This document shows positions 51,480-60,654 of a stretch of DNA of 64,000 nucleotides, one piece after another. A model generated the notes under the pieces. The model had not been told where the DNA came from. It saw only the letters and a program-made list of their open reading frames with translations, and did no database searches. A program made the translations under genes and the position numbers. Positions within the stretch are counted from its first letter, which is position 1. Each line of letters opens with the position of its first letter. Source of the DNA: Paraphaeosphaeria minitans. Lineage: Eukaryota > Ascomycota > Dothideomycetes > Pleosporales > Didymosphaeriaceae. The stretch is taken from NCBI GenBank assembly GCA_015832175.1, contig WJXW01000011.1, forward strand, positions 1,736,001 to 1,800,000, read 5' to 3'.

Positions 51480-54400
51480 ATGGCAGAACAACTATGGCGC
51501 GGCGCGCTGGCTATTGGGCAGTTCGTGTACGACTACCCCATGCCGGCTGCCTACGCCTACGCTGCCGTCGTGGGCTCGCTGGCTGTACCACACTACTTTC
51601 CAAACATCACCGATATCCGGACACACGTTGATCACAACAACATCAATTGGACCGATTTCAGAAATAATTTTCTCCACCCTCAACCCAGAGACATGGACCC
51701 CGACAACAAATTCCTCGAGAACATCTGGAGTAGAGTAGAAACCTCGACCAACAAGAAGATGCCCAGCAACGTGCAGGAATGTGAAGATCTCAACCAAGAC
51801 ATCCACAGTTATCTTCAGATGGAACGAGGATTCAATCCTTTGCACATCAACCACGTTAATTGCACCAATCGATACGGAAGTTATGCCCCATGGCTATGGA
51901 CGGCACCTGAGGTTACTCTCTTGCCATCTTGGCTCCATGATTGGCTCCAGGGACCCATTGCTCCAGAACCAAAGCCAAAACAACCAGGAAAGCCAAAACA
52001 ACCAAGAAAGCCAAAACTACCAGGGAAGCCAAAACAACCAGGGAAGCCAAAACAACCAGGGAAGCCAAAGCAGCAAGGAAAGCCGGAACAGCCAAGAAGA
52101 CCGGAAGGATCAGAAGAAACGAAAAAAACTGAACAGCCTTCCATCGTTCCAACACGCATCCGGCCTTCCGTCACGGTTAACACAATCGCCACTATCACTC
52201 AAGTTGACTATTTCTCGGGCGATACCAACGAATTCCTCTCAATCGTGGTATTTCCTCCGCAGACTACCGATCAAGCTCCGTGTTATCAGCCGGAGTGTCA
52301 GACTTGGACGAAGACCGACTGGCATTATACGACCATAACAAGTGTTCACCCTTTCACTAGCAGTGATCCTCGCGACAGTTCGTCTGGCCGGTCAATAGAT
52401 AAGTCGAACCCAGAAGCTGAAATCGAAGTCGGCACAGGAGATGACTCGACTGGAGAACATAATGAGACGAGAGAGGTTGCTCCTGGGAATGGTTCTCGGG
52501 ATGAAAGAACTTATAGGGCTTCTCGATGGTGGGATGCTATCTTCGGGGGCGGGTCTACGACCGGCCCGCCTACGTCTGATCCGCCTACTTCGTCCGACTC
52601 ACCTAATTCTAACCACACCACGGATGCCCATAAGCACAACTCTGTGGTCACGTTTAGATCCCCATTTCCGACTCTCTCCTGGGCCACGTTCTCAAGAGCC
52701 TTGCAACTTCTCCAGGACGATCCTTGGGGATTTATCAAAGATGACATTTCCAGTGTGGCATCCAAGGTCTTCAATGCTGGACAAGCTTTCTGGTACAGTC
52801 CCTGGAAATTCATGAGAGATGGCTTCGCGAATGTTGTCGTTGGGTTCATTCACGTGATACCTGAGGTCCCCGGCTTGTCGTTCAGAGATAAAGTGGGGAT
52901 TTGCCGCGCAGTAATGGCTTGGGTCTTCGCACCTGAGTTGTTCGTGGAAGCCTGCACTCATGCTCACGGAGAACATAGAGCATCGGCAATGAAGCGCGCG
53001 TTGCTACGATATCCTTCCCCACCGCTGCTAGCTTGGATACCATCTCCAGTGGTCGCGCTTTTGAAGTGCATCAGCCAAGTGATGGCCACTATCAGTAGGC
53101 TTGTGCGTCACTCTTTCGACAAAGTCTTGCCGACGTGGTTGCGTAATTTCAATCCGCACTGGTGGCTATTTACAACATGGATACCATGGCGGCTCGCGGA
53201 GGTCCGCTGGCTTCCTCGGTCACTCAGAGACGTAACCCGCTGTGTTTCCATCATAGCAGTTACCATATTCGTCCATAAGGTTCCTGTCGTCTACAACAAA
53301 TTTCACGGATTCAAAGACCTTGCCCGGTTCCCCTTGCTTGTATTCACTGCCTGGGCCGGAAGAGTGTTGTATGCGAACCTGGGTGGCTTCTACTTCTTCG
53401 ATATTGAGGCTTTCTTCATTGGCTTCCTAATTTCGCGGTATTTCTATCTGTCTGCGGCATATTCGCTTAAAACATTCCTCGAACGCGAGCTTGAGGCCTA
53501 CGTTCGGAAGAGCGGTCGCTTGGTATACAGCGATGCTTTCTCGCTCTGTGTGGCGTGGTATTTCCACACATCGGCGGAATACTGCCCGCGTCCTGGGTTC
53601 TGGATCACTCTGATCTCCGTTCTTAGTTGGAGTTCAGCATACTACCTCGCCCGGTTTACATTTTGGAATTACAAAACACTCGATCAGGGACAACTCATAC
53701 GCTCTCTCCCTCCCGGTACGTTAGGTAGAAAATTGTCTTGGAGAGCGTCGCCGTTGACCATCGCGCCACTGGTGACCGCGCTCTATATATGGCGCTATGG
53801 ACACACATGTGTCGGATGGAACATTCTGATTGCTGCCGCGTATTTTGGTATCCGCATTGCCTACCTCCGCCCAGCTCCTCCCATTAACGATGTTTCAACA
53901 GTCGAGCAGATTTGGATCGGACGACGAGAATTGGCTCAGAATCTGTACGAGATTCAGAACGTCAGTGTGGGGCGTCGATCCCTAAACCTGTCGTGGAATT
54001 TATGGCTTTCTAGCTTCTTGATCGCTTTGATCTCCATGTTCATTCCCTGGAATTTTCTCTTCAATATCCGCACCGTAAACACACAGCAGTGTCCCAAATT
54101 TTACATTGATCGCGGGCCTGGGATTGTCATTCTGACATCTGCTCCAATAGCGTTGAGGATTCTCGAACTGTACTGTCGCGACCACCCAGAAGGGCACTAC
54201 TACCGGAAGCTGATAAGCCCTCTTAAGTTCTACCGGCGGTGCGTCTCGCTCGCAACAATAACCATGGGCGTGATCTGGGCAGCTGTATGGGGGTATTGTT
54301 ACAACGACATACCGCTGGTGGTCCTCACGGCACTGTTCTGGTCGCTCGTGGGCTGGAGGTTTTCTGGTCTGGCTGCTACGTCCCACGGATTAATTTCTAT

Positions 54401-56018
54401 ACCCGGTCACCGAACATACCACCTTTACTCTTTTCCTGTGCTCACAGACGGATCAGATATCGATATTGATGTCAACCACCTACCCGACATCCAGCATGCT
54501 CCAATCCCGGAAGGTTTCGACCCAGCGACTGCGGCGATTATCGATCCTGCGTCTGATTGGCATGTGACTGTGAGTGCCCCCGGACAACGCGACGTTATTA
54601 TCAAACTTGAGCCCGCGTCTGGTGCTGGTGCTGCAGGTGGTGAAGGCGGAGGACCAAGTGACGGCCGAAGGCCCGGTGATTACGTGTCGAACACTGGAGG
54701 GCTAACTCTTTCAAGACCAACTCCTCCGCCAGGGCCAACTCGAGAGCTCACTCAAGGGCCGACTCAAGCACCTCCTCCGCCAACTGCTCTACCTCCAGGG
54801 CCAACTGATCAGTCTCCTCCGGGCCCAATTCTCCCGCAGCATCCAAGTGGTGGTACAGGCTCAGCCACCGGTGGAACAAGTAATGTTGGGTCAAGGAATG
54901 GCATGAAAGATGCTAGAGGATCAGTCGATGGCCCACCTGCATCATTTCCTTCGCGTTCTCCGAATTCATGTGGGCGACCACTAAGATCAATGACACCAAA
55001 ACCAGAGCTCCCAGAGAATCAACCAACACGAAAGGCAGAGTCTTCAAAAGAACCTGAACATGGCCAGGAAGAATTAAGGCCCAGATCGTCCGGTTCTTCG
55101 AGATCACAGGGTTTGTCCAGACCACCCAATACCCCTCTTCTGCCTCCTCGGCCAGCTTTGCCCAGCATATCATCAATTGAAACTCATTCGCCTGATTCAT
55201 CGGGATCAGACAGTTCATCGCAAGGTATGCTGGGGTTCACTGTTGAAGGTTGGCGCCCACCAGGATGGGTGCGTCGTAAACCGACGCCCACCCCCTCTCC
55301 CACTCTCAAAGATCCCGACCGCTGGGCCTACTGCAAGATTTGCGATCGTATCTGTCCAAAAATCCCCCATGGCGCTCGTCATCGTGACAACGAACTTGAA
55401 CGAGCGCAAGTACTACCAATCGAATATGATCGCGAAGCGCGCCAGCTATATGGGATAGTGAAGGACCGCGTCCCAAACTCGGTATATTCAGGATTTTCCG
55501 GTTGGCGGACCAAGCGAAGCGAAGACAAGTCACCCCATTGCAATATTTGCGGTCTGCACTTTCGCGAGAGCAGCACCGCACCGCAGGGCTCCCAAGCCTC
55601 ACCAGACTGGGAAACGCATCGAAAGCTCACAATCCATCTCCAGCAGATAATCGGCAGGGATGAAACGAAGGGGCAAGGCTACTGCTGCGTTTGTGAGGAA
55701 AGATTCTCTCTCGCATCCTTGGATTCCATTGAAGAACTCGATGGGCACTTGGATTCGAAAAACCATCGTCGAATGGAAGAGTATATGCGCAGAGGGAATA
55801 TATCGCAAGAGAAGGTGTTCTGTGAGTGGTGCAACCGAACGGTTGTCATCGATCGGTTTGCAGAGCATGAAGGTTCTGAAGAGCATCCTCGTAAAAAGAA
55901 GAGAACCAAAAGAGTTGGAGATGGCGGTGATGACGGAGGTGGTGAAGGTGGCAGAGATGCCGGCGACGGAATTGGCGGCAGCCGAGCTGCACAGGTGAAT
56001 GAAAAAGAAGTACTGTGA
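51480..56018 (+). CDS. Large membrane protein with C-terminal zinc fingers (first of four abutting frames)
   Basis: 1,512 codons without an intron; family not recognised. Residues about 165-207 are a PKQPGK hexapeptide repeat (seven 18-bp DNA units). Residues 270-390 are Ser/Thr/Asn-rich. Hydrophobic stretches suitable for membrane helices lie about residues 615-635, 645-670, 690-740, 765-800, 841-862 and 923-965. A Gly/Pro-rich linker (1040-1130) leads to four Cys/His clusters: CKICDRIC (about 1284), CNICGLHF (1354), CCVCEERF with H-x(4-5)-H (1402) and CEWCNRTVV with HEGSEEH (1448), like U1-type C2H2 zinc fingers. The tail is Gly/Asp-rich. The frame stops at 56018, but the next frame starts 20 bases earlier; removing one A from the A5 at 56002-56006 would merge them. 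This is probably the 5' part of one larger gene. Confidence 0.75.
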   Translation: MAEQLWRGALAIGQFVYDYPMPAAYAYAAVVGSLAVPHYFPNITDIRTHVDHNNINWTDFRNNFLHPQPRDMDPDNKFLENIWSRVETSTNKKMPSNVQECEDLNQDIHSYLQMERGFNPLHINHVNCTNRYGSYAPWLWTAPEVTLLPSWLHDWLQGPIAPEPKPKQPGKPKQPRKPKLPGKPKQPGKPKQPGKPKQQGKPEQPRRPEGSEETKKTEQPSIVPTRIRPSVTVNTIATITQVDYFSGDTNEFLSIVVFPPQTTDQAPCYQPECQTWTKTDWHYTTITSVHPFTSSDPRDSSSGRSIDKSNPEAEIEVGTGDDSTGEHNETREVAPGNGSRDERTYRASRWWDAIFGGGSTTGPPTSDPPTSSDSPNSNHTTDAHKHNSVVTFRSPFPTLSWATFSRALQLLQDDPWGFIKDDISSVASKVFNAGQAFWYSPWKFMRDGFANVVVGFIHVIPEVPGLSFRDKVGICRAVMAWVFAPELFVEACTHAHGEHRASAMKRALLRYPSPPLLAWIPSPVVALLKCISQVMATISRLVRHSFDKVLPTWLRNFNPHWWLFTTWIPWRLAEVRWLPRSLRDVTRCVSIIAVTIFVHKVPVVYNKFHGFKDLARFPLLVFTAWAGRVLYANLGGFYFFDIEAFFIGFLISRYFYLSAAYSLKTFLERELEAYVRKSGRLVYSDAFSLCVAWYFHTSAEYCPRPGFWITLISVLSWSSAYYLARFTFWNYKTLDQGQLIRSLPPGTLGRKLSWRASPLTIAPLVTALYIWRYGHTCVGWNILIAAAYFGIRIAYLRPAPPINDVSTVEQIWIGRRELAQNLYEIQNVSVGRRSLNLSWNLWLSSFLIALISMFIPWNFLFNIRTVNTQQCPKFYIDRGPGIVILTSAPIALRILELYCRDHPEGHYYRKLISPLKFYRRCVSLATITMGVIWAAVWGYCYNDIPLVVLTALFWSLVGWRFSGLAATSHGLISIPGHRTYHLYSFPVLTDGSDIDIDVNHLPDIQHAPIPEGFDPATAAIIDPASDWHVTVSAPGQRDVIIKLEPASGAGAAGGEGGGPSDGRRPGDYVSNTGGLTLSRPTPPPGPTRELTQGPTQAPPPPTALPPGPTDQSPPGPILPQHPSGGTGSATGGTSNVGSRNGMKDARGSVDGPPASFPSRSPNSCGRPLRSMTPKPELPENQPTRKAESSKEPEHGQEELRPRSSGSSRSQGLSRPPNTPLLPPRPALPSISSIETHSPDSSGSDSSSQGMLGFTVEGWRPPGWVRRKPTPTPSPTLKDPDRWAYCKICDRICPKIPHGARHRDNELERAQVLPIEYDREARQLYGIVKDRVPNSVYSGFSGWRTKRSEDKSPHCNICGLHFRESSTAPQGSQASPDWETHRKLTIHLQQIIGRDETKGQGYCCVCEERFSLASLDSIEELDGHLDSKNHRRMEEYMRRGNISQEKVFCEWCNRTVVIDRFAEHEGSEEHPRKKKRTKRVGDGGDDGGGEGGRDAGDGIGGSRAAQVNEKEVL
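51975..52100 (+). repeat. 18-bp coding repeat, seven copies
   Basis: Seven imperfect copies of an 18-bp unit beginning CCAAAACAACCAGG, encoding PKQPGK-type hexapeptides in the large membrane protein. The last two copies diverge (CAGCAAGG, CAGCCAAG). The reading frame is kept, so copy-number change would alter only a low-complexity spacer. Confidence 0.9.
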
Positions 56019-57711
56019 TGAGAATAAAGCTGACGACTACAGGAAGCCCGATGATTTAGGCCCCAAAAGCAGAGAGTTTGGAAAAAGGAAGAGCGGGAGT
56101 GAGAAACCCAGAGATGAAGGGGATGAAGCCCAGGAGATTCTCGAAGAGACACCCACTGATCACGCTTCCACCGTAGATAATTCTCCCTACTTACCCGAAA
56201 GTGGGCAAATAGAAAAAGGAGGGAAGGATACAGGCACAGCTGACAAGCCAAACCTTGAGAAGTCCACGCCGCAACAGCCAAATGTACCGGACACACCAGT
56301 AGAGAAATCAGGCAGCTCTACTCCGGGGGGCGATGAAGCTGAGCCACACACATTCACTGATGAAGCTGTCCAGTTATCACTAGACCTAAGGAACTTTCTC
56401 CGTGTAACGGGGGAAGAAGATCTCAACAGGGCAGAAGGGTACCTAAACTTAGCCCAGCATGACCTATATCGTGCCCTTGATTTGTACCACAAGGATCCAA
56501 ATCTCGATATGCCGAATTCTGAAGAGACGCGTACAGTACAACAGCAGGAAATAAGCAGAGCAGAAGAGCAAGAAAATTGGTACTGCCCTCCTTGTCGAGA
56601 AGTACTCGCAAGCAAGTATCCGAAGCATGAGGGCTCAGAAGAACATCGCAAGAACTGTAGACGTGGAGAGAATGATGGAGGAGGCGGGAATGGAGGCGGA
56701 AATGGGGGTTTAGGCCCAGGGGGAGGCGGAGGCGGAGGCGACGATGGAAATCATGGTGGAAGTGGAGGAGGGGGGACTGGATCCGATGGCGACACGGATG
56801 AATACGACTCCGATCCAGATGATTTATATTGTGGCCCTAACGAGCCCATGGAAAGCAAAGTGGAGCAGGATGGGGACCACAGACCAGTCGTCCTGGACGA
56901 GCATATGGCTGACGAGAACACGGGTGCAGCGCCAGTCCCCGCTCTTTTCGAGTATGCGCTCGGCAACCAAGGTGGAAGTCATGATCCCAACTATCGTGGA
57001 GACGAGCAGCAAAGCACGCAAGCTCCACGCTCTCTCGTCGAAGATGACGAGGCAGGCTCTCAGCGCCAAATTCCATCAAACCAGGGCGAAGAAGACACTG
57101 TAGATCACGGCATCACTGGGGAAGATTTCCCACGAGACCCGGCTCCTGTTAGCGGACCTGCACAAGTTACTTCAAGCAATGTTCCTGATTTTAATACTGT
57201 TAGCACGAATGCGCCGAAAGGCAAGATTCCGACTATCGAAAAGGTACCGATCGAACCGAGAACCAACAGAGAAGAGGGTACCTCCGAGGAAGCACCACCA
57301 AAAGCTAAAGACAACATTTCAGGTACACAAGAGAAGAATACAGACACCGATCAATCGAGCAAACCTGTAGGTGCAGGAGAGCAGCTTGCGAACTCGGAAA
57401 GTCAACAAGAAGTGGTTAATCTCGAAGATAATCCTCCAGAAACAGCTCTAGAGGAACACAATGGTGGCCAAAGTGCTGCCGATAGCGGATCAACAGCATC
57501 TGCACATGGTAAACCAGAGAAAGAAAGCCAATGGCTGACCAGAGAGCAAAGGAATAATCAAAGGGTAAGGAAGCGAAATAAGCATAGAAAGGCGGAGGCC
57601 AAGAAGGATGAACAGGATCAGGACCAGCAAGACGCGATCGAAAAATATACAGGAGGGTCCGAAGAAAAAAAGAGACGGGCGACCAGGCAACCGAGTTCAC
57701 CACTCAAGTAA
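55999..57711 (+). CDS. Zinc-finger, Gly-rich segment (second of four abutting frames)
   Basis: 570 codons. It overlaps the end of the previous frame by 20 bases. A Lys/Glu-rich start is followed by a helical region at residues 118-165 (TDEAVQLSLDL, AEGYLNLAQHDLYRALDLY) that resembles a UBA- or CUE-like fold. Then comes a zinc finger with YCPPC (about 195) and KHEGSEEHRKNC, clearly the same type as the last finger of the previous frame (AEHEGSEEH). A Gly-rich stretch follows (225-255), then a long acidic, Glu/Asn/Ser-rich region and a basic Lys/Arg end. It stops with TAA at 57709-57711. The shared finger type argues that this and the previous frame belong to one protein. Confidence 0.65.
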   Translation: MKKKYCDENKADDYRKPDDLGPKSREFGKRKSGSEKPRDEGDEAQEILEETPTDHASTVDNSPYLPESGQIEKGGKDTGTADKPNLEKSTPQQPNVPDTPVEKSGSSTPGGDEAEPHTFTDEAVQLSLDLRNFLRVTGEEDLNRAEGYLNLAQHDLYRALDLYHKDPNLDMPNSEETRTVQQQEISRAEEQENWYCPPCREVLASKYPKHEGSEEHRKNCRRGENDGGGGNGGGNGGLGPGGGGGGGDDGNHGGSGGGGTGSDGDTDEYDSDPDDLYCGPNEPMESKVEQDGDHRPVVLDEHMADENTGAAPVPALFEYALGNQGGSHDPNYRGDEQQSTQAPRSLVEDDEAGSQRQIPSNQGEEDTVDHGITGEDFPRDPAPVSGPAQVTSSNVPDFNTVSTNAPKGKIPTIEKVPIEPRTNREEGTSEEAPPKAKDNISGTQEKNTDTDQSSKPVGAGEQLANSESQQEVVNLEDNPPETALEEHNGGQSAADSGSTASAHGKPEKESQWLTREQRNNQRVRKRNKHRKAEAKKDEQDQDQQDAIEKYTGGSEEKKRRATRQPSSPLK

Positions 57712-57713
57712 CA

Positions 57714-59375
57714 ATGTCTTCCAAAGATCCCGCACCTCCGCAAAACCCTACGCCTACGCAGAATAGGGAGGATGAAGACTGTGAAGACAAAGTTCCCGAA
57801 AGCGAACCTAAGTCAACAGTCGACGCCACAAATACCGGAAAGCCTATGGCAAATGTAAGTGAGAAGCTCCCGAAAAAGAGATACGGGGGAGAGACCCAGA
57901 AGGAGCGTATAGAAGTTGAAACTAATAAAAAACAGGAACAGGAAGGATCCAGTCAAAGAACTCATGTTGCCGCGCTCGCGGTTCCGAATGCTGATATAAC
58001 AGAAGAGGATGCGGAAAGCCGCAGGCAATCATCGCTACACCTCCTTGGAGATCTGCAGAGGGAACAAAGTAAAAATCTCTATCGTGAAGATCACGATCTG
58101 ACGCGTGCCAAGCAAAACCAGCCCGATGATGAACCTGGAGGTAAGGCGGATGATACACCAGAAGACACACTAGCTGTTAAGCCTGAAGAAAAGCCTGAGT
58201 ATGAGTCTCAAAAAGGGGCCCAGGGTACTCCCCGTAAATCGACTGAAGGCCTTCCCGGTCTCGTACCTGGCAACTCTCGAAACACTCCGGAAGATCAAAT
58301 TGCTAGTGCACTCACTGAAAGCATAGGTGAAGATACTGATGACGGGGAACGCTACGTCGGCGATTTGCATGAACACCAAGCTGACAAGACACTCGATGGA
58401 AAAATCCTCAAATTCAGAGGTCAAAATCCTAATAGAAGTGATTTCGCAAAGGATGAGGAGTGGGAAGAAGCGACGCTCGCGAGAAAGGTGGCGCAAAAGC
58501 TTCGAAAACAAGCTACGGTGGCTCAAATGTCAGAAGAGGATCAAATGCGGCACAAGCAAGAAAAAACTGTGAGAAATCAACGAAGAAAGGAAAGCAGGAA
58601 GAGAGACAAAGAAACGAATGAACGCATGGGAAAGCAGGAAAGTTTTTATCAGGAAAGCTCCGGTGCCATGCCGGGGGAGCCAAATAAGTCTGTGGCAGAG
58701 GAGGGTGTGGGAATTGGGATAGAGTTAACGATAACCCAACCCGAAGAGCTGTTAAAGAAAAATAATGAAGACCAGTCCAATGATCGGCCCCACGCCGAGC
58801 ATGAAGACACGCCTGAAGATCAACTCAAGGAGATGCCTGGGAAAAAGCCCGAAGATCATCCCGTTCCCCCTTCTGAAAAGTTTTATGCTACAGAGACTCA
58901 TAGTACCTTTAATGGAGGTACTACTGATGATGTTGACGGCGACAGACGTCATGGGGAAGGCACTGAGGACCTAGAAAAGAGAAAGGTTAGGCCAGCGCGT
59001 CTTAGGAAAAGAGATTTCGAAAAGGATGCAGAGTGGCAATATCACAAACTTGCGCAAGTTCTTCAGAAAGAATACAAGAAGTCACAAATGTCAGAAGAAG
59101 AGCGAATAAGGTCTGCACAGAAAGAGGCCGATCAGAAAAGGAAAAAGAAGGAACGTCAACTAGCAAAAAAAGTGCAGAAACGCATAGAAGCGGCTGGTCT
59201 GAGTGCAGAAATTCCGTCTGAACAACTAGGAGATGCAAAGGCTGCCGAAGGTGATGATGACGAGGAACCAGACCTTATCGAGCAGACGGTTCCCATCGAG
59301 AAGACGAGGCTTGATGATGGAACGAAGCCCGGCGATCAGACGAAGTTTATTGAAAAAAAAAAAAAAAAAAACTGA
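57714..59375 (+). CDS. Charged repeat segment (third of four abutting frames)
   Basis: 553 codons, starting two bases after the previous stop. It is hydrophilic throughout and rich in Glu/Lys/Asp. Two copies of a domain of about 70 residues are seen: RSDFAKDEEWEEATLARKVAQ (from about 240) and KRDFEKDAEWQYHKLAQVLQ (from about 432), each followed by QMSEE and a basic coiled stretch. The frame ends in a run of 19 A (59353-59371), where it reads IEKKKKKN and stops. With 18 A it would read on into the next frame. The frame is also open upstream of its ATG, back through the A7 at 57665-57671, where one more A would join it to the previous frame. Confidence 0.6.
   Translation: MSSKDPAPPQNPTPTQNREDEDCEDKVPESEPKSTVDATNTGKPMANVSEKLPKKRYGGETQKERIEVETNKKQEQEGSSQRTHVAALAVPNADITEEDAESRRQSSLHLLGDLQREQSKNLYREDHDLTRAKQNQPDDEPGGKADDTPEDTLAVKPEEKPEYESQKGAQGTPRKSTEGLPGLVPGNSRNTPEDQIASALTESIGEDTDDGERYVGDLHEHQADKTLDGKILKFRGQNPNRSDFAKDEEWEEATLARKVAQKLRKQATVAQMSEEDQMRHKQEKTVRNQRRKESRKRDKETNERMGKQESFYQESSGAMPGEPNKSVAEEGVGIGIELTITQPEELLKKNNEDQSNDRPHAEHEDTPEDQLKEMPGKKPEDHPVPPSEKFYATETHSTFNGGTTDDVDGDRRHGEGTEDLEKRKVRPARLRKRDFEKDAEWQYHKLAQVLQKEYKKSQMSEEERIRSAQKEADQKRKKKERQLAKKVQKRIEAAGLSAEIPSEQLGDAKAAEGDDDEEPDLIEQTVPIEKTRLDDGTKPGDQTKFIEKKKKKN
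59353..59371 (+). repeat. A19 homopolymer inside coding sequence
   Basis: Nineteen consecutive A. The upstream frame stops two bases after it; the downstream frame (TDQDEPKKRRRKRGG) is reached with 18 or 21 A. Tracts of this length are prone to polymerase slippage in the cell and to miscalling in sequencing. Confidence 0.9.
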
Positions 59376-60138
59376 CCAAGATGAGCCTAAGAAACGGAGG
59401 CGCAAGCGAGGGGGGGTTAGTGAGACAAATAGGAGAGGTGGGACGTCCAGACAAGACCCTATAGGCAGCGAAGCGCATTCGCTGGTGAATCAACCCGATC
59501 GTTCTCACCTATCACAAGAAGCTCAGAGCCCCGCATTCTTTCAGAGTCTGTTGAAACAATCAGCCAGCGATCAAAGTTGGCAATCGGAGCGAGGAGTTAA
59601 TGACGCGACACAGAGACTACGTCGCGACCTGGAACAAAGAAGACCAAACATCGAGGCTGAGTTCCAATTAGCAAAGGCAGTGGCTACACGCAATTCAGCT
59701 GAAGCCCTCAGAAGGCAAGGCATCTCTGACAAAGCACAAGACTATCTCAAATCACCGGGTCATTTCAATCCATATACGCTCTCGATTGAGGAAGCAAGAC
59801 AGATTTGGGCTGATCTGCCAACCCCAGTCCTTTCTCCCACAAACTTTCATCGGGAGAATATATTTGACCCTGCCGTACGAAATAAGATCATTGAATACGA
59901 AGAAGGGATGAAGAACAAGGCGGCGATGGGAGAGCTCGAGCCGCCACAGGAAGGCATGCTGCTACGGCGGCACTCTGTGGCTTTGCACCGAAATGTCGTC
60001 ACAGATATATGGCCTATCCAAACATTTGCTATGGATGGCGAGACTTACGTTCGACCTGCCGATCCAGAAGCGGATGGCGATGATGATCTTGCGGTGAAAA
60101 ACATCGAAGGACGCCCACGAAGCAAGAGTGGAGCATAG
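59371..60138 (+). CDS. C-terminal segment (fourth of four abutting frames)
   Basis: About 255 codons from the end of the A19 tract to a TAG at 60136-60138. An ATG at 59233 lies in the same frame but in a region where the previous frame is the better one, so it is unlikely to be a real start. The segment begins very basic (EPKKRRRKRGG), then has a helical region (RRDLEQRRPNIEAEFQLAKAVATR), GHFNPYTLSIEEARQIWADL, a Pro-rich turn and a more ordered end with RRHSVALHRNVVTDIWPIQT. No known domain is recognised. It makes sense as the C-terminus of the frame before it. Confidence 0.6.
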   Translation, partial: TDQDEPKKRRRKRGGVSETNRRGGTSRQDPIGSEAHSLVNQPDRSHLSQEAQSPAFFQSLLKQSASDQSWQSERGVNDATQRLRRDLEQRRPNIEAEFQLAKAVATRNSAEALRRQGISDKAQDYLKSPGHFNPYTLSIEEARQIWADLPTPVLSPTNFHRENIFDPAVRNKIIEYEEGMKNKAAMGELEPPQEGMLLRRHSVALHRNVVTDIWPIQTFAMDGETYVRPADPEADGDDDLAVKNIEGRPRSKSGA

Positions 60139-60654
60139 CGGCAGACGTGGTTCATGGTTATGATGACATCTTGTATTGGAACACTCCACTTTGTCTAGGA
60201 GGATTTTTAGATTTTACGTAGTATCGCCTTGACTGACATTCTGTTTATGTGTTCCTGTAGAACTTAGTATGTTGTACTCGCGTTGACCGCAATCAATAAG
60301 CCCAGGCAAATTTCGATCTGTTGAGCATAGTATAGTGAAATTATGTCGCTCATATTTTGACTGTATTGATTGGCTTCCAGTACCAGTCTTCTAAGTTCAC
60401 AATGTGCTAAGCTGAAGGGCTCCTGCTTTCTACGCTCGCTGCATCTTAATCTAATCAAGCTTCCTTACCCCAACCTTTGCAGCGAAACACTCCAAACTCA
60501 ACTGCGTAGTCCACATAAAAACCTCAAGTAGTCTAAACAGGGCAGCTGCACAAAAAGGTGTGTCACAGAGAGAGGCCAACTCATTATAGTACCGTCCTGC
60601 GAGCCTGCTAGACGTCGCATTCAATTCCACGAGGACTACAGTAAGGTCGATAAA
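60139..60654. other. Intergenic region
   Basis: About 500 bases of AT-richer DNA without a gene; probable 3' UTR of the large locus and promoter of the next gene. Confidence 0.5.

Noticed and set aside
55990..56048. A 48-nt intron joining the first two frames of the large locus
   Set aside because: GTGAAT..CTACAG has the right size and ends, but the join gives a stop after three codons; other donors with the right phase leave an intron of 28 nt, too short.
57705..57765. A 54-nt intron joining the second and third frames
   Set aside because: GTAACA..ACGCAG is well sized, but the phase leads to the wrong frame and an early stop.
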